A DNA stretch of 64,000 bases, from positions 175,336 through 239,335 of the forward strand of contig DATIWB010000109.1 of the NCBI GenBank assembly GCA_035519675.1. The letters run 5' to 3'. The DNA comes from RPRB01 sp035519675 (GTDB lineage Bacteria; Myxococcota; Myxococcia; Myxococcales; Myxococcaceae). Below, in pieces: positions 1 to 8,677 of the stretch (positions within the stretch are counted from its first letter, which is position 1; each line of letters starts with the position of its first letter). The notes beneath the pieces are model-generated. The model ran no database searches. It was not told where the DNA came from and was given only the letters and a program-made list of their open reading frames with translations. A program made the position numbers and the translations under genes.

Positions 1-1
1 C

Positions 2-2326
2 ACCTGCATCGACACCGCAGCCGAGGACGCGGACACCGTGCTCCGCGCCCGCGAGCCGGCGCTGCACCAGGGGCTGCTCGCGCTCCGGGACGAGGTGCGC
101 TCGCGGCCCGGGATGGTGGAACGCATCAGGGCGAAGTACCGGATGAAGAACACCACCGGATACCAGCTCAACGCCTTCGTCGACTTCGACCGGCCGATCG
201 ACATCTTCGCCCACCTCCTGGTCGGTTCGGAGGGGACCCTGGCCTTCATCGCCGAGGCGGTGATGGACACGGTCCCGGTGCTTCCGCACAAGTCCACCGG
301 GCTGCTCTTCTTCGGGGACGTCCATGCCGCCTGTGCCGCCATCGGCCCGTTCCGCGACGCGGGTGCCCAGGCGCTCGAGCTCCTCGACGCAGCCAGCCTC
401 CGTGCAGCCGCGGGGAAGCCCGGGATGCCCACCGAGCTCGGCCACCTCGGAGCGGCCCCGGCTGCGCTGCTCTGCGAGTTCCAGACCGGCGACGAGGCCG
501 AGCTTCCGTCGCTGATGGCGGCTGCCGCCGCCCTCACCCGCCGTCTTCCGCTCTCCGTCCCGGGCGAGTTCACCCGCGATCCCGAGCTCCAGGCGCGCTT
601 CTGGCGCGTGCGCGAGGGCCTCTTCCCGACCGTTGGCGGAGTGCGCCGGAGTGGCACCACCGTGGTCATCGAGGATGTGTGCTTCCCCATCCCCCACCTC
701 GCCGACGCGGCAGTGGACCTCCAGAGACTCTTCCGTGCCCACGGGTACGACAACGCGATCATCTTCGGGCACGCCAAGGACGGGAACCTGCACTTCGTCA
801 TCACCCAGTCCTTCAACGACCAGGCCGCGGTCGACCAGTACGCGCGCTTCATCGACGACCTGGTGCCGCTGGTGGTCCGGAAGTACGACGGCGCGCTCAA
901 GGCCGAGCACGGAACCGGCCGCAACATGGCGCCCTTCGTGGAGACCGAGTGGGGCCCCGAGGGGGCGGCGATCATGCGGCGGCTCAAGATGCTGGTGGAC
1001 CCGGCTGGCCTGCTCAACCCCGGGGTCATCGTCCCCACCGGGCCCAAGGCCCACCTCGATCATCTGAAGTCGCTCCCCTCGATCGAGCGCGAGGCGGACA
1101 TGTGCATCGAGTGCGGCTTCTGCGAGCCGGTCTGCCCGAGCCGGGAGCTGACGCTCACTCCACGGCAGCGCATCGTGGTGCGCCGTGAGCTGGAGCGCCA
1201 GACCTCCGGGACGCTCGCCGAGGAGCTCCGCCGGGACTACCAGTACGCCGGCCTCGATACCTGCGCCGGCGACGGGATGTGCCAGACGCGCTGCCCGGTG
1301 TCGATCGACACCGGCGCGCTGGTGAAGCGCTTCCGGGCCGCCCGGCACTCGTCCTTCGCCCGCTCCGCGGGACTCGCCACCGCGCGGGGAGCAGCCACCG
1401 CCGAGCGATTGGCCCGGGCCGGGCTGGCCACGGGGCACGCCCTGGCCTCCGTCATCGGTCATCGCGCGGTCGGTGCGCTGACCGGCGCGGCGCGCTCGGT
1501 GCTGGGCGATGACCTGGTGCCGCGCTGGACTCCGGACATGCCCCACGCGGCGCGGGCACTTCCCCGGACCACCGCGGATGGAGCGCAGGCCATCTACTTC
1601 CCGGCCTGCATGCTGAGGATGTTCGGTCCGGTGGAGGGCGAGCCGGCGCATCCCACCATCCCCGAGGCGCTGCTGGCCCTCGCCCGGCGCGCGGCAGTAC
1701 CGGTCCACATCCCCGAGGACATCACCGGCGCCTGCTGCAGCACCCCCTGGCACTCCAAGGGGTATGTCGCGGGCGACGAGGCGATGGCGAACGCCACCCT
1801 CGAGCGGCTCTGGCGGTGGACCGGGGAAGGCAGGCTCCCGGTGGTGGTCGAGGGCAGCTCATGCACCCACGGGTTTCGTGAGGGCCGAGCGGCGCTGACC
1901 CCGGCGAACCAGGAGCGCTTCGACCGGCTGCGCATCCTGGACTCGGTCGAGTTCGTCCACGACACCCTCCTCCCCCGGCTCCGGACCGAGCGACGACTCG
2001 CCGCGGCCTGCATTCACCCGGTCTGCTCGGTGGTGGAGATGGGGCTCACCCCGAAGCTGGTGGGCATCGGCCGCTTCGTCGCCGACGAGGTGGTCGTCCC
2101 CGACCGAGCCGGGTGCTGCGGCTTCGCCGGGGACCGGGGCTTCCTCCATCCCGAGCTGACCCGGGCCGCCACCCGCCCCGAGGCGGCGGAGGTCTCCGGT
2201 CGGAGCTTCGAGGCGTACCTGCTCTCCAACCACCCCTGCACCATCGGAATGCACCGGGCGACGGGGCGTCCCTGGCAGAACTTCGCCCTGGTGCTGGAGG
2301 GTCTCACCCGATCGATGGAAACCTGA
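2..2326 (+). CDS. FAD-linked D-lactate dehydrogenase-type oxidoreductase with Fe-S and CCG domains (5' end missing)
   Basis: The reading frame is open at the left edge, so the start lies outside the window; 774 residues are visible. In order there are the end of an FAD-binding PCMH domain (LLVGSEGTLAFIAE), an FAD-oxidase C-terminal domain (FGHAKDGNLH, EHGTGRNMAPF), two 4Fe-4S motifs (CIECGFCEPVCP and CAGDGMCQTRCP), and a C-terminal Cys-rich domain with two CCG-type clusters (GACCSTPW, AGCCGFAGDRG). This order is that of the fused GlcD/GlcF-like D-lactate or 2-hydroxyacid dehydrogenases, which oxidise D-lactate and pass electrons to the respiratory chain. The exact 2-hydroxyacid cannot be read from the sequence. 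It converges on the HdeD-like gene with 6 bases between stops. Confidence 0.88.
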   Translation, partial: TCIDTAAEDADTVLRAREPALHQGLLALRDEVRSRPGMVERIRAKYRMKNTTGYQLNAFVDFDRPIDIFAHLLVGSEGTLAFIAEAVMDTVPVLPHKSTGLLFFGDVHAACAAIGPFRDAGAQALELLDAASLRAAAGKPGMPTELGHLGAAPAALLCEFQTGDEAELPSLMAAAAALTRRLPLSVPGEFTRDPELQARFWRVREGLFPTVGGVRRSGTTVVIEDVCFPIPHLADAAVDLQRLFRAHGYDNAIIFGHAKDGNLHFVITQSFNDQAAVDQYARFIDDLVPLVVRKYDGALKAEHGTGRNMAPFVETEWGPEGAAIMRRLKMLVDPAGLLNPGVIVPTGPKAHLDHLKSLPSIEREADMCIECGFCEPVCPSRELTLTPRQRIVVRRELERQTSGTLAEELRRDYQYAGLDTCAGDGMCQTRCPVSIDTGALVKRFRAARHSSFARSAGLATARGAATAERLARAGLATGHALASVIGHRAVGALTGAARSVLGDDLVPRWTPDMPHAARALPRTTADGAQAIYFPACMLRMFGPVEGEPAHPTIPEALLALARRAAVPVHIPEDITGACCSTPWHSKGYVAGDEAMANATLERLWRWTGEGRLPVVVEGSSCTHGFREGRAALTPANQERFDRLRILDSVEFVHDTLLPRLRTERRLAAACIHPVCSVVEMGLTPKLVGIGRFVADEVVVPDRAGCCGFAGDRGFLHPELTRAATRPEAAEVSGRSFEAYLLSNHPCTIGMHRATGRPWQNFALVLEGLTRSMET

Positions 2327-2332
2327 GCCAGC

Positions 2333-2914
2333 TCAGCGTGTCACGCTGGCCGGTGTGGCGCCGCCCGGCGACGTCTTGGAGCCCTCGGCGAAGCGCCGCA
2401 TCCGGAAGGCGAGCAGCAGCAGCATGACCCCGAAGATGATCGCGTAGGCGCCAATCCACAGCGTCAGCGCCAGCGCCGCCGAGTCCGGGGTGACGAAGAG
2501 CAGCACCCCGAAGGCGATGGAGAGCACCCCGGCCAGCCCGAGCCAGAACTCGCCGGTGATCTCCTTGCGCAGCCGGATCGCCGCCACCAGCTCGAGGATG
2601 CCGGTCAGGATGGCCCAGATGCCCACGTAGTAGAGCAGTGCCAGCGCGGTGGCGGCGGGCCGAACGATGGTGAGGATGCCGATGCCGATCCCCACGATGG
2701 CCTCGAGCACCAGAGCCCAGAAGCGGTCCTTTCCCGCGCCACGGAACAGCGCCACCAGGGCGAACACGCCGTCGACGAAGGCATAGGCTCCGAACAGGAT
2801 GACGATCGCCGCGAACGCCGAGCCAGGCCAGGCGATGGCGAGGATGCCGAAGACGACCGCCAGTGCTCCGCGGAGCGCAATCCATCCCCAGTTGCGCGCG
2901 AGTTCGTGAATCAT
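2333..2914 (-). CDS. HdeD family membrane protein
   Basis: 193 residues, almost entirely hydrophobic, with about six predicted membrane segments and short loops. The spacing and small-residue-rich helices (for example GILAIAWPGSAFAAI and FGAYAFVDGVFALV) match the HdeD/DUF308 family. E. coli HdeD contributes to acid resistance at high cell density; in other bacteria the function is mostly unknown. The start ATG begins MIHELARNWGW. The gene stands alone, convergent with the flavoprotein gene and divergent from the glycosyltransferase gene, with about 120 bases between the two starts that must contain both promoters. Family is well supported; physiological role is not. Confidence 0.8.
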   Translation of the reverse strand: MIHELARNWGWIALRGALAVVFGILAIAWPGSAFAAIVILFGAYAFVDGVFALVALFRGAGKDRFWALVLEAIVGIGIGILTIVRPAATALALLYYVGIWAILTGILELVAAIRLRKEITGEFWLGLAGVLSIAFGVLLFVTPDSAALALTLWIGAYAIIFGVMLLLLAFRMRRFAEGSKTSPGGATPASVTR

Positions 2915-3035
2915 CGGACACTCCCGTCAGGGGGGTTGGGCCAACGAGCGAGACCGGTCTCCGAGCTCCCCTTGGCGCGGCGGCCGGCGGAACGCAGGTT
3001 TCCCGCCGACTCCGAGGAATCGCAAGCCCCATCGC

Positions 3036-4253
3036 GTGAAACTTCTTCTCGTCGCCCCCAGGCTCCCCTTCCCCGCTGATTCCGGTGGGACGCTCCGTGC
3101 GCTCCAGCTCCTTCGCGCCCTCGACTCAGCCTTCGAGGTGACGGTGCTCGCGCCCGACCTGCCGGGTGGGGATGCCGCGGGATTGCGCGAGCAGATCCAG
3201 GGTCGAGTCGTCACCGCGGTCGAGGGCGGTGGCAGCGCCGGCTGGCTCTGGGCCGAGGGCCGGGCCGTGCTCCGGGGGAGGCCGTTCGGATACGCCCGGT
3301 ACGCCGGCCGCGCCCTCCGCTCCGCCTTCCGTCACCTCCTCACCGAGCACCGTGTCGACCTGGTCCACCTCGACCACCTGCACGCCGCGCAGCTCCTCCC
3401 CGAGGCCCGGGCCCTGGCGCCTCGGGCGCGCGTGGTGATGGACGCGCACAACGTCGAGGCCCAGGTGGCCTCGCGGCTGGCGGAGGTCTCCCCCTGGCCG
3501 CTGAGCATGGTGCTGCGGCGTCAGGCCGAGGCGATCGCCCGGCTCGAGGCCCAGGCCGTCCGGGGCGTGGACGCGGTGCTCTCCTGCTCCGAGCTCGACG
3601 CCGCCGCGCTTCGCCGCTCCGGGGCACGGGAGGTGCACCTGGTGCCCAACGGCGTCGAGCTGCGACAGCTCCCCGCCTCGCCCGAGCGCCGGGACACCGT
3701 CTCCTTCGTCGGCTCGTTCGACTGGCGCCCCAACGTCGATGCCGCCGCGGTGCTCGCCGCCGAGATCTGGCCAGGGGTCCGGGAGGCCTGTCCCGGGCTG
3801 CGCCTGGCGCTCATCGGGCGAAAGCCACCGCGCCAGGTCAGCGCGCTGGCTGGGCCGGACATCGAGGTGACCGGACGGGTGCCCGACGTCGCGCCGTGGC
3901 TGGCCCGCTCCTTCGCCACCGCCATGCCGCTCCGGGCGGGCTCCGGCACCCGGCTGAAGGTCCTCGAGGCTGCGGCTGCACGGATCCCCATCGTCGCCAC
4001 CCGGCTCGCGACCGAGGGGCTTCCCTTCCTCCACGGAACGCACCTGCTCCACGCCGAGTCGCCCCTGGAGTTCGTGGAGGCCCTCACCCGCCTCCGCCAT
4101 GAGGCCGCGCTGGGAGCGCGCCTCGCCGAGGCCGCCTGGCAGGTGGCGCAGGACTTCGACTGGCGGCACATCGGCGCGCGCCTGGTCGGGCTCTACCGCG
4201 GCTGGAGCGCGGGGGCGCGGTCCCGGCCCCGCGCGCTCTCCAGCGCCGGCTGA
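3036..4253 (+). CDS. Glycosyltransferase, GT4-like
   Basis: 405 residues with the two-Rossmann-domain GT-B layout. The N-terminus (KLLLVAPRLPFPADSGG) is typical of sugar transferases of exopolysaccharide clusters. The C-terminal half contains a nucleotide-sugar binding region with a PNGVELRQLP loop and the acidic motif region RLKVLEAAAARIPIVAT. It probably transfers a hexose from an NDP-sugar onto a lipid-linked or secreted glycan. The GTG start is chosen because MKLLLVAP fits the family N-terminus; no strong Shine-Dalgarno is seen at the usual distance. The 3' end overlaps the convergent glycosyltransferase gene by 61 bases, both frames being intact. Donor and acceptor are unknown. Confidence 0.82.
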   Translation: MKLLLVAPRLPFPADSGGTLRALQLLRALDSAFEVTVLAPDLPGGDAAGLREQIQGRVVTAVEGGGSAGWLWAEGRAVLRGRPFGYARYAGRALRSAFRHLLTEHRVDLVHLDHLHAAQLLPEARALAPRARVVMDAHNVEAQVASRLAEVSPWPLSMVLRRQAEAIARLEAQAVRGVDAVLSCSELDAAALRRSGAREVHLVPNGVELRQLPASPERRDTVSFVGSFDWRPNVDAAAVLAAEIWPGVREACPGLRLALIGRKPPRQVSALAGPDIEVTGRVPDVAPWLARSFATAMPLRAGSGTRLKVLEAAAARIPIVATRLATEGLPFLHGTHLLHAESPLEFVEALTRLRHEAALGARLAEAAWQVAQDFDWRHIGARLVGLYRGWSAGARSRPRALSSAG

Positions 4254-5302
4254 TAGAGCCGCTCCAGGTAGGTCCGGGCCATCCCCGCTGCGCCGTAGCG
4301 CGACTCGACCCGCGCCCGCGCCGCCACCGCGAGGGCATGCCGGGGCCCCGGGTCCGCGAGGCGGACCAGCGCGTCCTGGAGCGCCTCCACGTCACCCGGC
4401 GGGACCAGCACCCCGGCGCCGTCCCCCAGCACCTCGGGCAAGGAGCCCACCGCGCTCGCCACCACCGGAACGCCGGCCGCCATGGCCTCGAGGACGGCCA
4501 TCGGGAGCCCCTCGGTGAGCGACGGCAGAGCGAGCAGGTCGGCCGCCGCCAGCACCTGGCCGACGTCAGGGAGGAAGCCCAAGAACCGGACCGCCCCCCC
4601 GGCCTGCTTGGCCTCGAGCACGACACGGAGGGGACCGTCCCCGGCGACGAGCACGAGCATTCCCGACCCACGTGCCGCGCGCAGCAGGACCTCGGGCCCC
4701 TTCTCCGGGGAGAGTCGGCCGACGAAGGCGACGACCTGGGCCCCGTCCGGGATGCCGAGGGTCTGGCGTGCGGTCCGCCGCTCTGCCTCGGTGGGCAGAC
4801 GTCCGATGTCGATGCCGTTGGGGATGACGTGAATGGGCGTGCGCGGTGCCACGGCGCGAATCCGCGCGGCGAGGGCCCCGGAGGTCGCCGCGACGCCGGA
4901 GGTCCCGCGCGCCAGCCAGTGGGCAAGGGCCTCGTAGGCGCGGACGCGGTGGAGGTGGCCGGTGTCGCCGTGGAAGGTGGCGACCACCGGGGCGCGGGCG
5001 AACGCTCCGGCGGCGAGGGCGATCCACAGCGCCTTGTAGTCGTGGGCGTGAAGCAACCCTCCTTGCGCCAGACGGACGACTGGCCCCAGTGCCCGCCAGG
5101 AGAGCCTCCCGGGAGCATCGATCCGGGCGGCCTCCAGTCCCATCTGCCGGGCGGCCTCTCCGAGCCCGTCCTCGCGGCCCGGACGCAGCAGGCTCACCAC
5201 CACCGGCCGGAGCGGCGACTCGGTGGCCGAGGCGAGCGCGAGGAGCGAGCGCTCGGCCCCGTACAGGCCCTGTCCCGAGCGCAGGTGCACCACCCGGATC
5301 AT
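4193..5302 (-). CDS. Glycosyltransferase, GT4 family
   Basis: 369 residues, GT-B fold. Recognisable elements are HAHDYKALW in the acceptor domain, the linker PNGIDIGRLP, the donor-domain start VAFVGRLSPEKGPEVL, and the EX7E motif in TEGLPMAVLEAMAAGVPVV. This is a standard group-1 glycosyltransferase. It overlaps the start of the next upstream glycosyltransferase gene by four bases (5299-5302), so the two are translationally coupled and likely modify the same glycan. Its last 61 bases are shared, antisense, with the end of the plus-strand glycosyltransferase. The specific sugar is not predictable. Confidence 0.85.
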   Translation of the reverse strand: MIRVVHLRSGQGLYGAERSLLALASATESPLRPVVVSLLRPGREDGLGEAARQMGLEAARIDAPGRLSWRALGPVVRLAQGGLLHAHDYKALWIALAAGAFARAPVVATFHGDTGHLHRVRAYEALAHWLARGTSGVAATSGALAARIRAVAPRTPIHVIPNGIDIGRLPTEAERRTARQTLGIPDGAQVVAFVGRLSPEKGPEVLLRAARGSGMLVLVAGDGPLRVVLEAKQAGGAVRFLGFLPDVGQVLAAADLLALPSLTEGLPMAVLEAMAAGVPVVASAVGSLPEVLGDGAGVLVPPGDVEALQDALVRLADPGPRHALAVAARARVESRYGAAGMARTYLERLYQPALESARGRDRAPALQPR

Positions 5303-6402
5303 CCGCGCACCGGCACCGAGGCGCGCCAGAGGTGGACGTAGGCCTCGACCATCCGGTCCATCGAGAAGGCTGCCACCCGGGCGCGGGCGGCGTTCCCGAG
5401 GGAGGCCCGCCGGGCCGGATCGCGCACCAGGGCCCGCAGCGCGGCGCCGAGGGCTGCCACGTTCCCGGGCGGGACCAGCATTGCCGTGGAGCCGTCCGGG
5501 TGCAGCTCGGCCACCGCCGGGAGCCGGTGGGCGACGGTGGGGAGCGAGGCCGCCATTGCCTCGAGCATGGCCAGGGAGCGCCCCTCCCGCCGCGAGGGCT
5601 GGGCGTAGACGTCGAGCCCGGCAAGGAGCTCGGCCGCGCCGTCCACCACCTGGCCCAGCAGATGCGCCCGCCCGCCGAGCGGGGCCGCGGCCGCCCGGAT
5701 CGCCTCGTCGAGGGGCCCACCTCCGACGAGCACCAGGTGCGCCTGTGGAAGGTCGGTGAGGTGCCGCACCATGGCCTGAACCAGGAGGTCGGGGCCCTTC
5801 TCCGGGTGCATCCGGCCGAGGTACCCGATGGCGACCGCGTCGTCGGGAAGCCCCATCCGCCTCCGGGCGCGGGCGCGCTGCTCCAGCGTGGCGGGCGCCA
5901 TCAGGGAGATTCCATTGGCGATGGTGACCACCGGCGTTCCGGGGGGTACCCAGCCGCGAAGCTCGGCGCGGACCTCGCTTCCGCAGGCCACCAGCGCGCT
6001 GCTCAGCCGTGCCCCGAACCTGGCTGCCCGTCGCCTTCCGCCGGTGGGAGGCGACAGCTGGTGGAAGGTGGCGAGCACCCGCATCCGCGGGGCGAGGCCT
6101 CGCGCGGCCACCGCGTTGAGCCAGGGCCCGAGGTCATGCGCATGGGCCACCGCGGCGCCGGACACCGCGCGGGCCAGCCGCCGGAGCCCCTCCACCGTCA
6201 GCCCCCGGACGTCACCGAGTGGATGGACCGGGACGCCCGCTGCCTCGGCCCAGGCCCGCACCGGTCCGTCGTGGCCGAAGGCGACCAGCGAGGGTTCCAT
6301 GCCGTGCTCCCGGGAGCGGGCGGCGAGATTCACCACCAGCCGCTCCAGCCCACCGACCTCGAGGCCGTGGATGACGTGTGCCACCTTCACCGCGGTTCGC
6401 AC
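5299..6402 (-). CDS. Glycosyltransferase, GT4 family
   Basis: 367 residues, GT-B fold. The N-terminus VKVAHVIHGLEVGGLERLV is the classic glycine-rich GT4 start and resembles sugar transferases found with exosortase or exopolysaccharide systems. The donor domain begins IGYLGRMHPEKGPDLL and carries EX7E in REGRSLAMLEAMAASLPTV. The start used is a GTG at 6402; a second GTG four codons later (6390) would remove only the leading residues and is equally possible. It is first in a two-gene minus-strand unit with the following glycosyltransferase. No exosortase or polymerase gene is visible in the window, so the glycan pathway is incomplete here. Confidence 0.84.
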   Translation of the reverse strand: MRTAVKVAHVIHGLEVGGLERLVVNLAARSREHGMEPSLVAFGHDGPVRAWAEAAGVPVHPLGDVRGLTVEGLRRLARAVSGAAVAHAHDLGPWLNAVAARGLAPRMRVLATFHQLSPPTGGRRRAARFGARLSSALVACGSEVRAELRGWVPPGTPVVTIANGISLMAPATLEQRARARRRMGLPDDAVAIGYLGRMHPEKGPDLLVQAMVRHLTDLPQAHLVLVGGGPLDEAIRAAAAPLGGRAHLLGQVVDGAAELLAGLDVYAQPSRREGRSLAMLEAMAASLPTVAHRLPAVAELHPDGSTAMLVPPGNVAALGAALRALVRDPARRASLGNAARARVAAFSMDRMVEAYVHLWRASVPVRG

Positions 6403-6460
6403 CCGCCAATCTGGGGCCGAACCCGCCAGATGCCAGCCCGCACCGGGGTAGGCAAGCTAA

Positions 6461-6475
6461 TGACGCCACGCGTCA
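6461..6475. promoter_or_regulatory. Short inverted repeat upstream of the response regulator gene
   Basis: TGACGC-CAC-GCGTCA is a perfect six-base inverted repeat with a three-base spacer, 63 bases before the ATG at 6539. The position and symmetry would suit a dimeric DNA-binding regulator, possibly autoregulation. It lies in the only gap between the divergent glycosyltransferase and response regulator genes. Six-base arms can occur by chance, so this is only a candidate operator. Confidence 0.3.
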
Positions 6476-6538
6476 GTCGCTATCCAATACCGAACGCACC
6501 CAGCCCTGGGCGGGGCTAAGCAGGACTCCGGGAGAGCC

Positions 6539-7168
6539 ATGGCGTACGCCCAGCACGAGTCGCCCACGGTGTGGGTCGTGGACGACGACCAGTCCGTCAG
6601 GGTGGCCGTCGCGCGGCTTCTGCGTTCAGCGGCGCTCCGGGTGCTGACGTTGTCCTCGCCGGACGAGCTGCTCCGGCGGCTCGGGGAGGAGCAGCCGGAC
6701 TGTCTCCTCCTCGACCTGTGGCTCGATGACGTCACCGCGCTCGAGCTCGTCCCGCTGATCCACGGGTGCGCCGGCCAGGTGCCACTGGTCTTCATGAGCG
6801 GGAGCGCCGACGTGAGCAGCTGCGTCCAGGCGATGAAGTGCGGAGCCATCGACTTCCTCGAGAAGCCCGTCGACGACGGAGCGCTTCTGGGGGCGGTCAT
6901 CCGGGCCGTCGCCCGTGGACGGTCCTGGCGCGAGGCGCGGAGCGTCACCGACGCTGCGGCGCGCCAGCTCTCGTCGTTGACCCCTCGTGAGCGAGAGGTG
7001 TTTGCCCTGGTGGCCCTTGGAAATCCGAACAAGCGCATCGCTGCTGCGCTGGGGACCACCGAGAAGACCATCAAGGTGCACCGCGGCCGGGTGATGCAGA
7101 AGCTCGGGGCGGGCTCGGTGGTCGACCTGGTCCGGCTGTCGGACCGCGCCGGTTACCCTGCGCGCTGA
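6539..7168 (+). CDS. FixJ-type response regulator (REC plus LuxR-type HTH)
   Basis: 209 residues. The receiver domain has the acidic pair in WVVDDDQS (Asp16/17), the phospho-acceptor Asp59 in CLLLDLWL, a Ser in FMSGSAD (residue 87) at the usual Thr/Ser position, and Lys109 in FLEKPVD. After a short linker a LuxR-type helix-turn-helix follows (LTPREREVFALV ... EKTIKVHRGRV). This is the FixJ/NarL architecture: a phosphorylation-controlled transcription activator. There is no histidine kinase gene nearby, so it is an orphan regulator. Its stop overlaps the 3' end of the convergent hydrolase gene by 16 bases. A GGGAG run sits a few bases before the ATG. Confidence 0.9.
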   Translation: MAYAQHESPTVWVVDDDQSVRVAVARLLRSAALRVLTLSSPDELLRRLGEEQPDCLLLDLWLDDVTALELVPLIHGCAGQVPLVFMSGSADVSSCVQAMKCGAIDFLEKPVDDGALLGAVIRAVARGRSWREARSVTDAAARQLSSLTPREREVFALVALGNPNKRIAAALGTTEKTIKVHRGRVMQKLGAGSVVDLVRLSDRAGYPAR

Positions 7169-8115
7169 CCTGACGCTCCGGCCCCGGCTCCGCCGTCGAG
7201 CGCCAGCGTCTCTCCGATGGCCGGGATGAAGAGCGCGTCCGCCGGAAGGGCGCGCCGCTCCCAGTCGGCCCGGAGCAGCCTGGGAGGCTCGTCGAGCGGC
7301 TCGTCGGTGAGCTTGAACGTCCCCCAGTGCATGGCCACCAGCCGCCGCGCTCCGAGGTCCAGGAAGGCCTGGACCGCGTCCTCCGGGTTCATGTGCTGCT
7401 TCCGCATGAACCACTCCGGATCATAGGCGCCGATCGGGAGCAGCGCGGCGTCGAGTGCGGGAAAGCGGCGGCCGATCTCCTTGAAGCCGGCGAAGTACGC
7501 GGTGTCGCCGGCGTGGTACACGCTCGCCCCCGCGCCCTCGACCACGAACCCGCCCCAGAGCGCCTCGTTCATGTCCGCGAGCCCGCGGCGGCTCCAGTGC
7601 TGGCTGGGCACGAAGGTGATGGTCAAGCCTCCGACGCGGAGCCGCTCCCACCAGGCCAGCTCAATGCAAGCGAGCCCGCGCAGATTCGGCCGGGTTCCGA
7701 CGCCGGCGACCACCGGCGCCCCCACCGCCCGGAGCGTGGGGAGATCCAGGTGATCATGGTGGTTGTGGGTGACGAGCGCCGCGTCGATGGGCGGGAGCTG
7801 GTCCACCCGGAGGCCCGGTCCGGCGTTGCGCGGAATGACGCCCGAGATGCGCGGGCCGAGCGCCGGGTCGACCAGCACCGACGTCCCGGCGCCCTGCGCC
7901 AGCCAGCTCGCGTGCCCGAGCCAGCTGAGGCGGATGCCCTCGAGCGGAGGGTGCCGGAGCGCCGCGGCGTCGGCGCGCACCTCCGGGACGGGCGAGCGTG
8001 GCGGGGCACGACGGCGCCGGCCGGTGAGCCTGTCCAGCACCGCCCAGCGGAGGACGCGGCGCAACGGCGCCGGTGCAGACCCGTCGAGGTTCCGGAACCG
8101 GAGCGTGTTCGCCAT
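7153..8115 (-). CDS. Metallo-beta-lactamase-fold hydrolase (UlaG/NAPE-PLD-like)
   Basis: 320 residues. It carries the metal motif THNHHDHLDL, then SQHWSRRG, the later ligand YHAGDTAYF and the C-terminal MHWGTFKL. The set and spacing are those of the UlaG/NAPE-phospholipase D branch of the metallo-beta-lactamase superfamily, usually binuclear zinc phosphodiesterases or lactonases. The ATG at 8115 (MANTLRFRN) is used because the family normally starts shortly before the SWLGHASW strand. The substrate is unknown; lipid phosphodiester hydrolysis is one possibility. It is divergent from the lipoprotein gene with 30 bases between starts. Confidence 0.82.
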   Translation of the reverse strand: MANTLRFRNLDGSAPAPLRRVLRWAVLDRLTGRRRRAPPRSPVPEVRADAAALRHPPLEGIRLSWLGHASWLAQGAGTSVLVDPALGPRISGVIPRNAGPGLRVDQLPPIDAALVTHNHHDHLDLPTLRAVGAPVVAGVGTRPNLRGLACIELAWWERLRVGGLTITFVPSQHWSRRGLADMNEALWGGFVVEGAGASVYHAGDTAYFAGFKEIGRRFPALDAALLPIGAYDPEWFMRKQHMNPEDAVQAFLDLGARRLVAMHWGTFKLTDEPLDEPPRLLRADWERRALPADALFIPAIGETLALDGGAGAGASGQRAG

Positions 8116-8145
8116 GGCCCTCGAGAAGCTAACGTCCGCGCCCCG

Positions 8146-8676
8146 ATGCGCACCTGGAAGGTGGTGAAGTTGTGTGCGGTCGCGCTGGGCGCGGTCGGAT
8201 GCCCCAGACCGCCGCCGCCGGCTCCCGACGCCGGCCCGGCGGCGGCAGTGGTCGATGCGGGCCCGGTGGTTCCCCTGGCCCTCGACCTCACCATCGCGCT
8301 GCCGGACGGCGGCACCGAGCGGCACGCGCTGCTCGGGCTGGAGACCCCGGTGGTCTCGCCTTCGCGGCTGCTGCTGGTGGAGAGCAACCGGCCGCTGCAC
8401 AACGTGCGGATCCGGGTGCTCGACGAGCAGGACCGGGCGCTGGAGTCGGACGACGTTCCCGAGGAGACCCCGGGCGCGCTCCGCTACCACATCGATCTCT
8501 CGAAGCCGCTGGAGCCTGGCCACCGCTACGCGGTGCTCGTCGACGCGCAGTCGGGGGCGACGTTCGACGACGGAAGCGGCAAGGCCGTGCCGGAACAGCG
8601 GCTCGAGTTCCGTACCGGCGGTGAGCGGGAGCGGCCGAAGCCCCCTCCCCCGCACCGGAAGCGCCGCCACCGCTGA
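8146..8676 (+). CDS. Putative lipoprotein of unknown function
   Basis: 176 residues. The N-terminus has a charged start, a hydrophobic stretch and a lipobox ending GAVGC (Cys about residue 18), so it should be a lipid-anchored envelope protein. A proline/alanine-rich segment follows, then a domain predicted to be mostly beta with no motif I recognise. The C-terminus is strongly basic (PPPHRKRRHR). The ATG at 8146 is the only start that places the lipobox correctly. It is convergent with the SCO-cytochrome fusion gene, one base apart. Function unknown. Confidence 0.7.
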   Translation: MRTWKVVKLCAVALGAVGCPRPPPPAPDAGPAAAVVDAGPVVPLALDLTIALPDGGTERHALLGLETPVVSPSRLLLVESNRPLHNVRIRVLDEQDRALESDDVPEETPGALRYHIDLSKPLEPGHRYAVLVDAQSGATFDDGSGKAVPEQRLEFRTGGERERPKPPPPHRKRRHR

Positions 8677-8677
8677 A

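Noticed and set aside
7153..8670. Long version of the metallo-hydrolase starting at 8670
   Set aside because: The region before 8115 is a shadow of the divergent lipoprotein gene and has no family similarity; MANTLRF at 8115 fits better.
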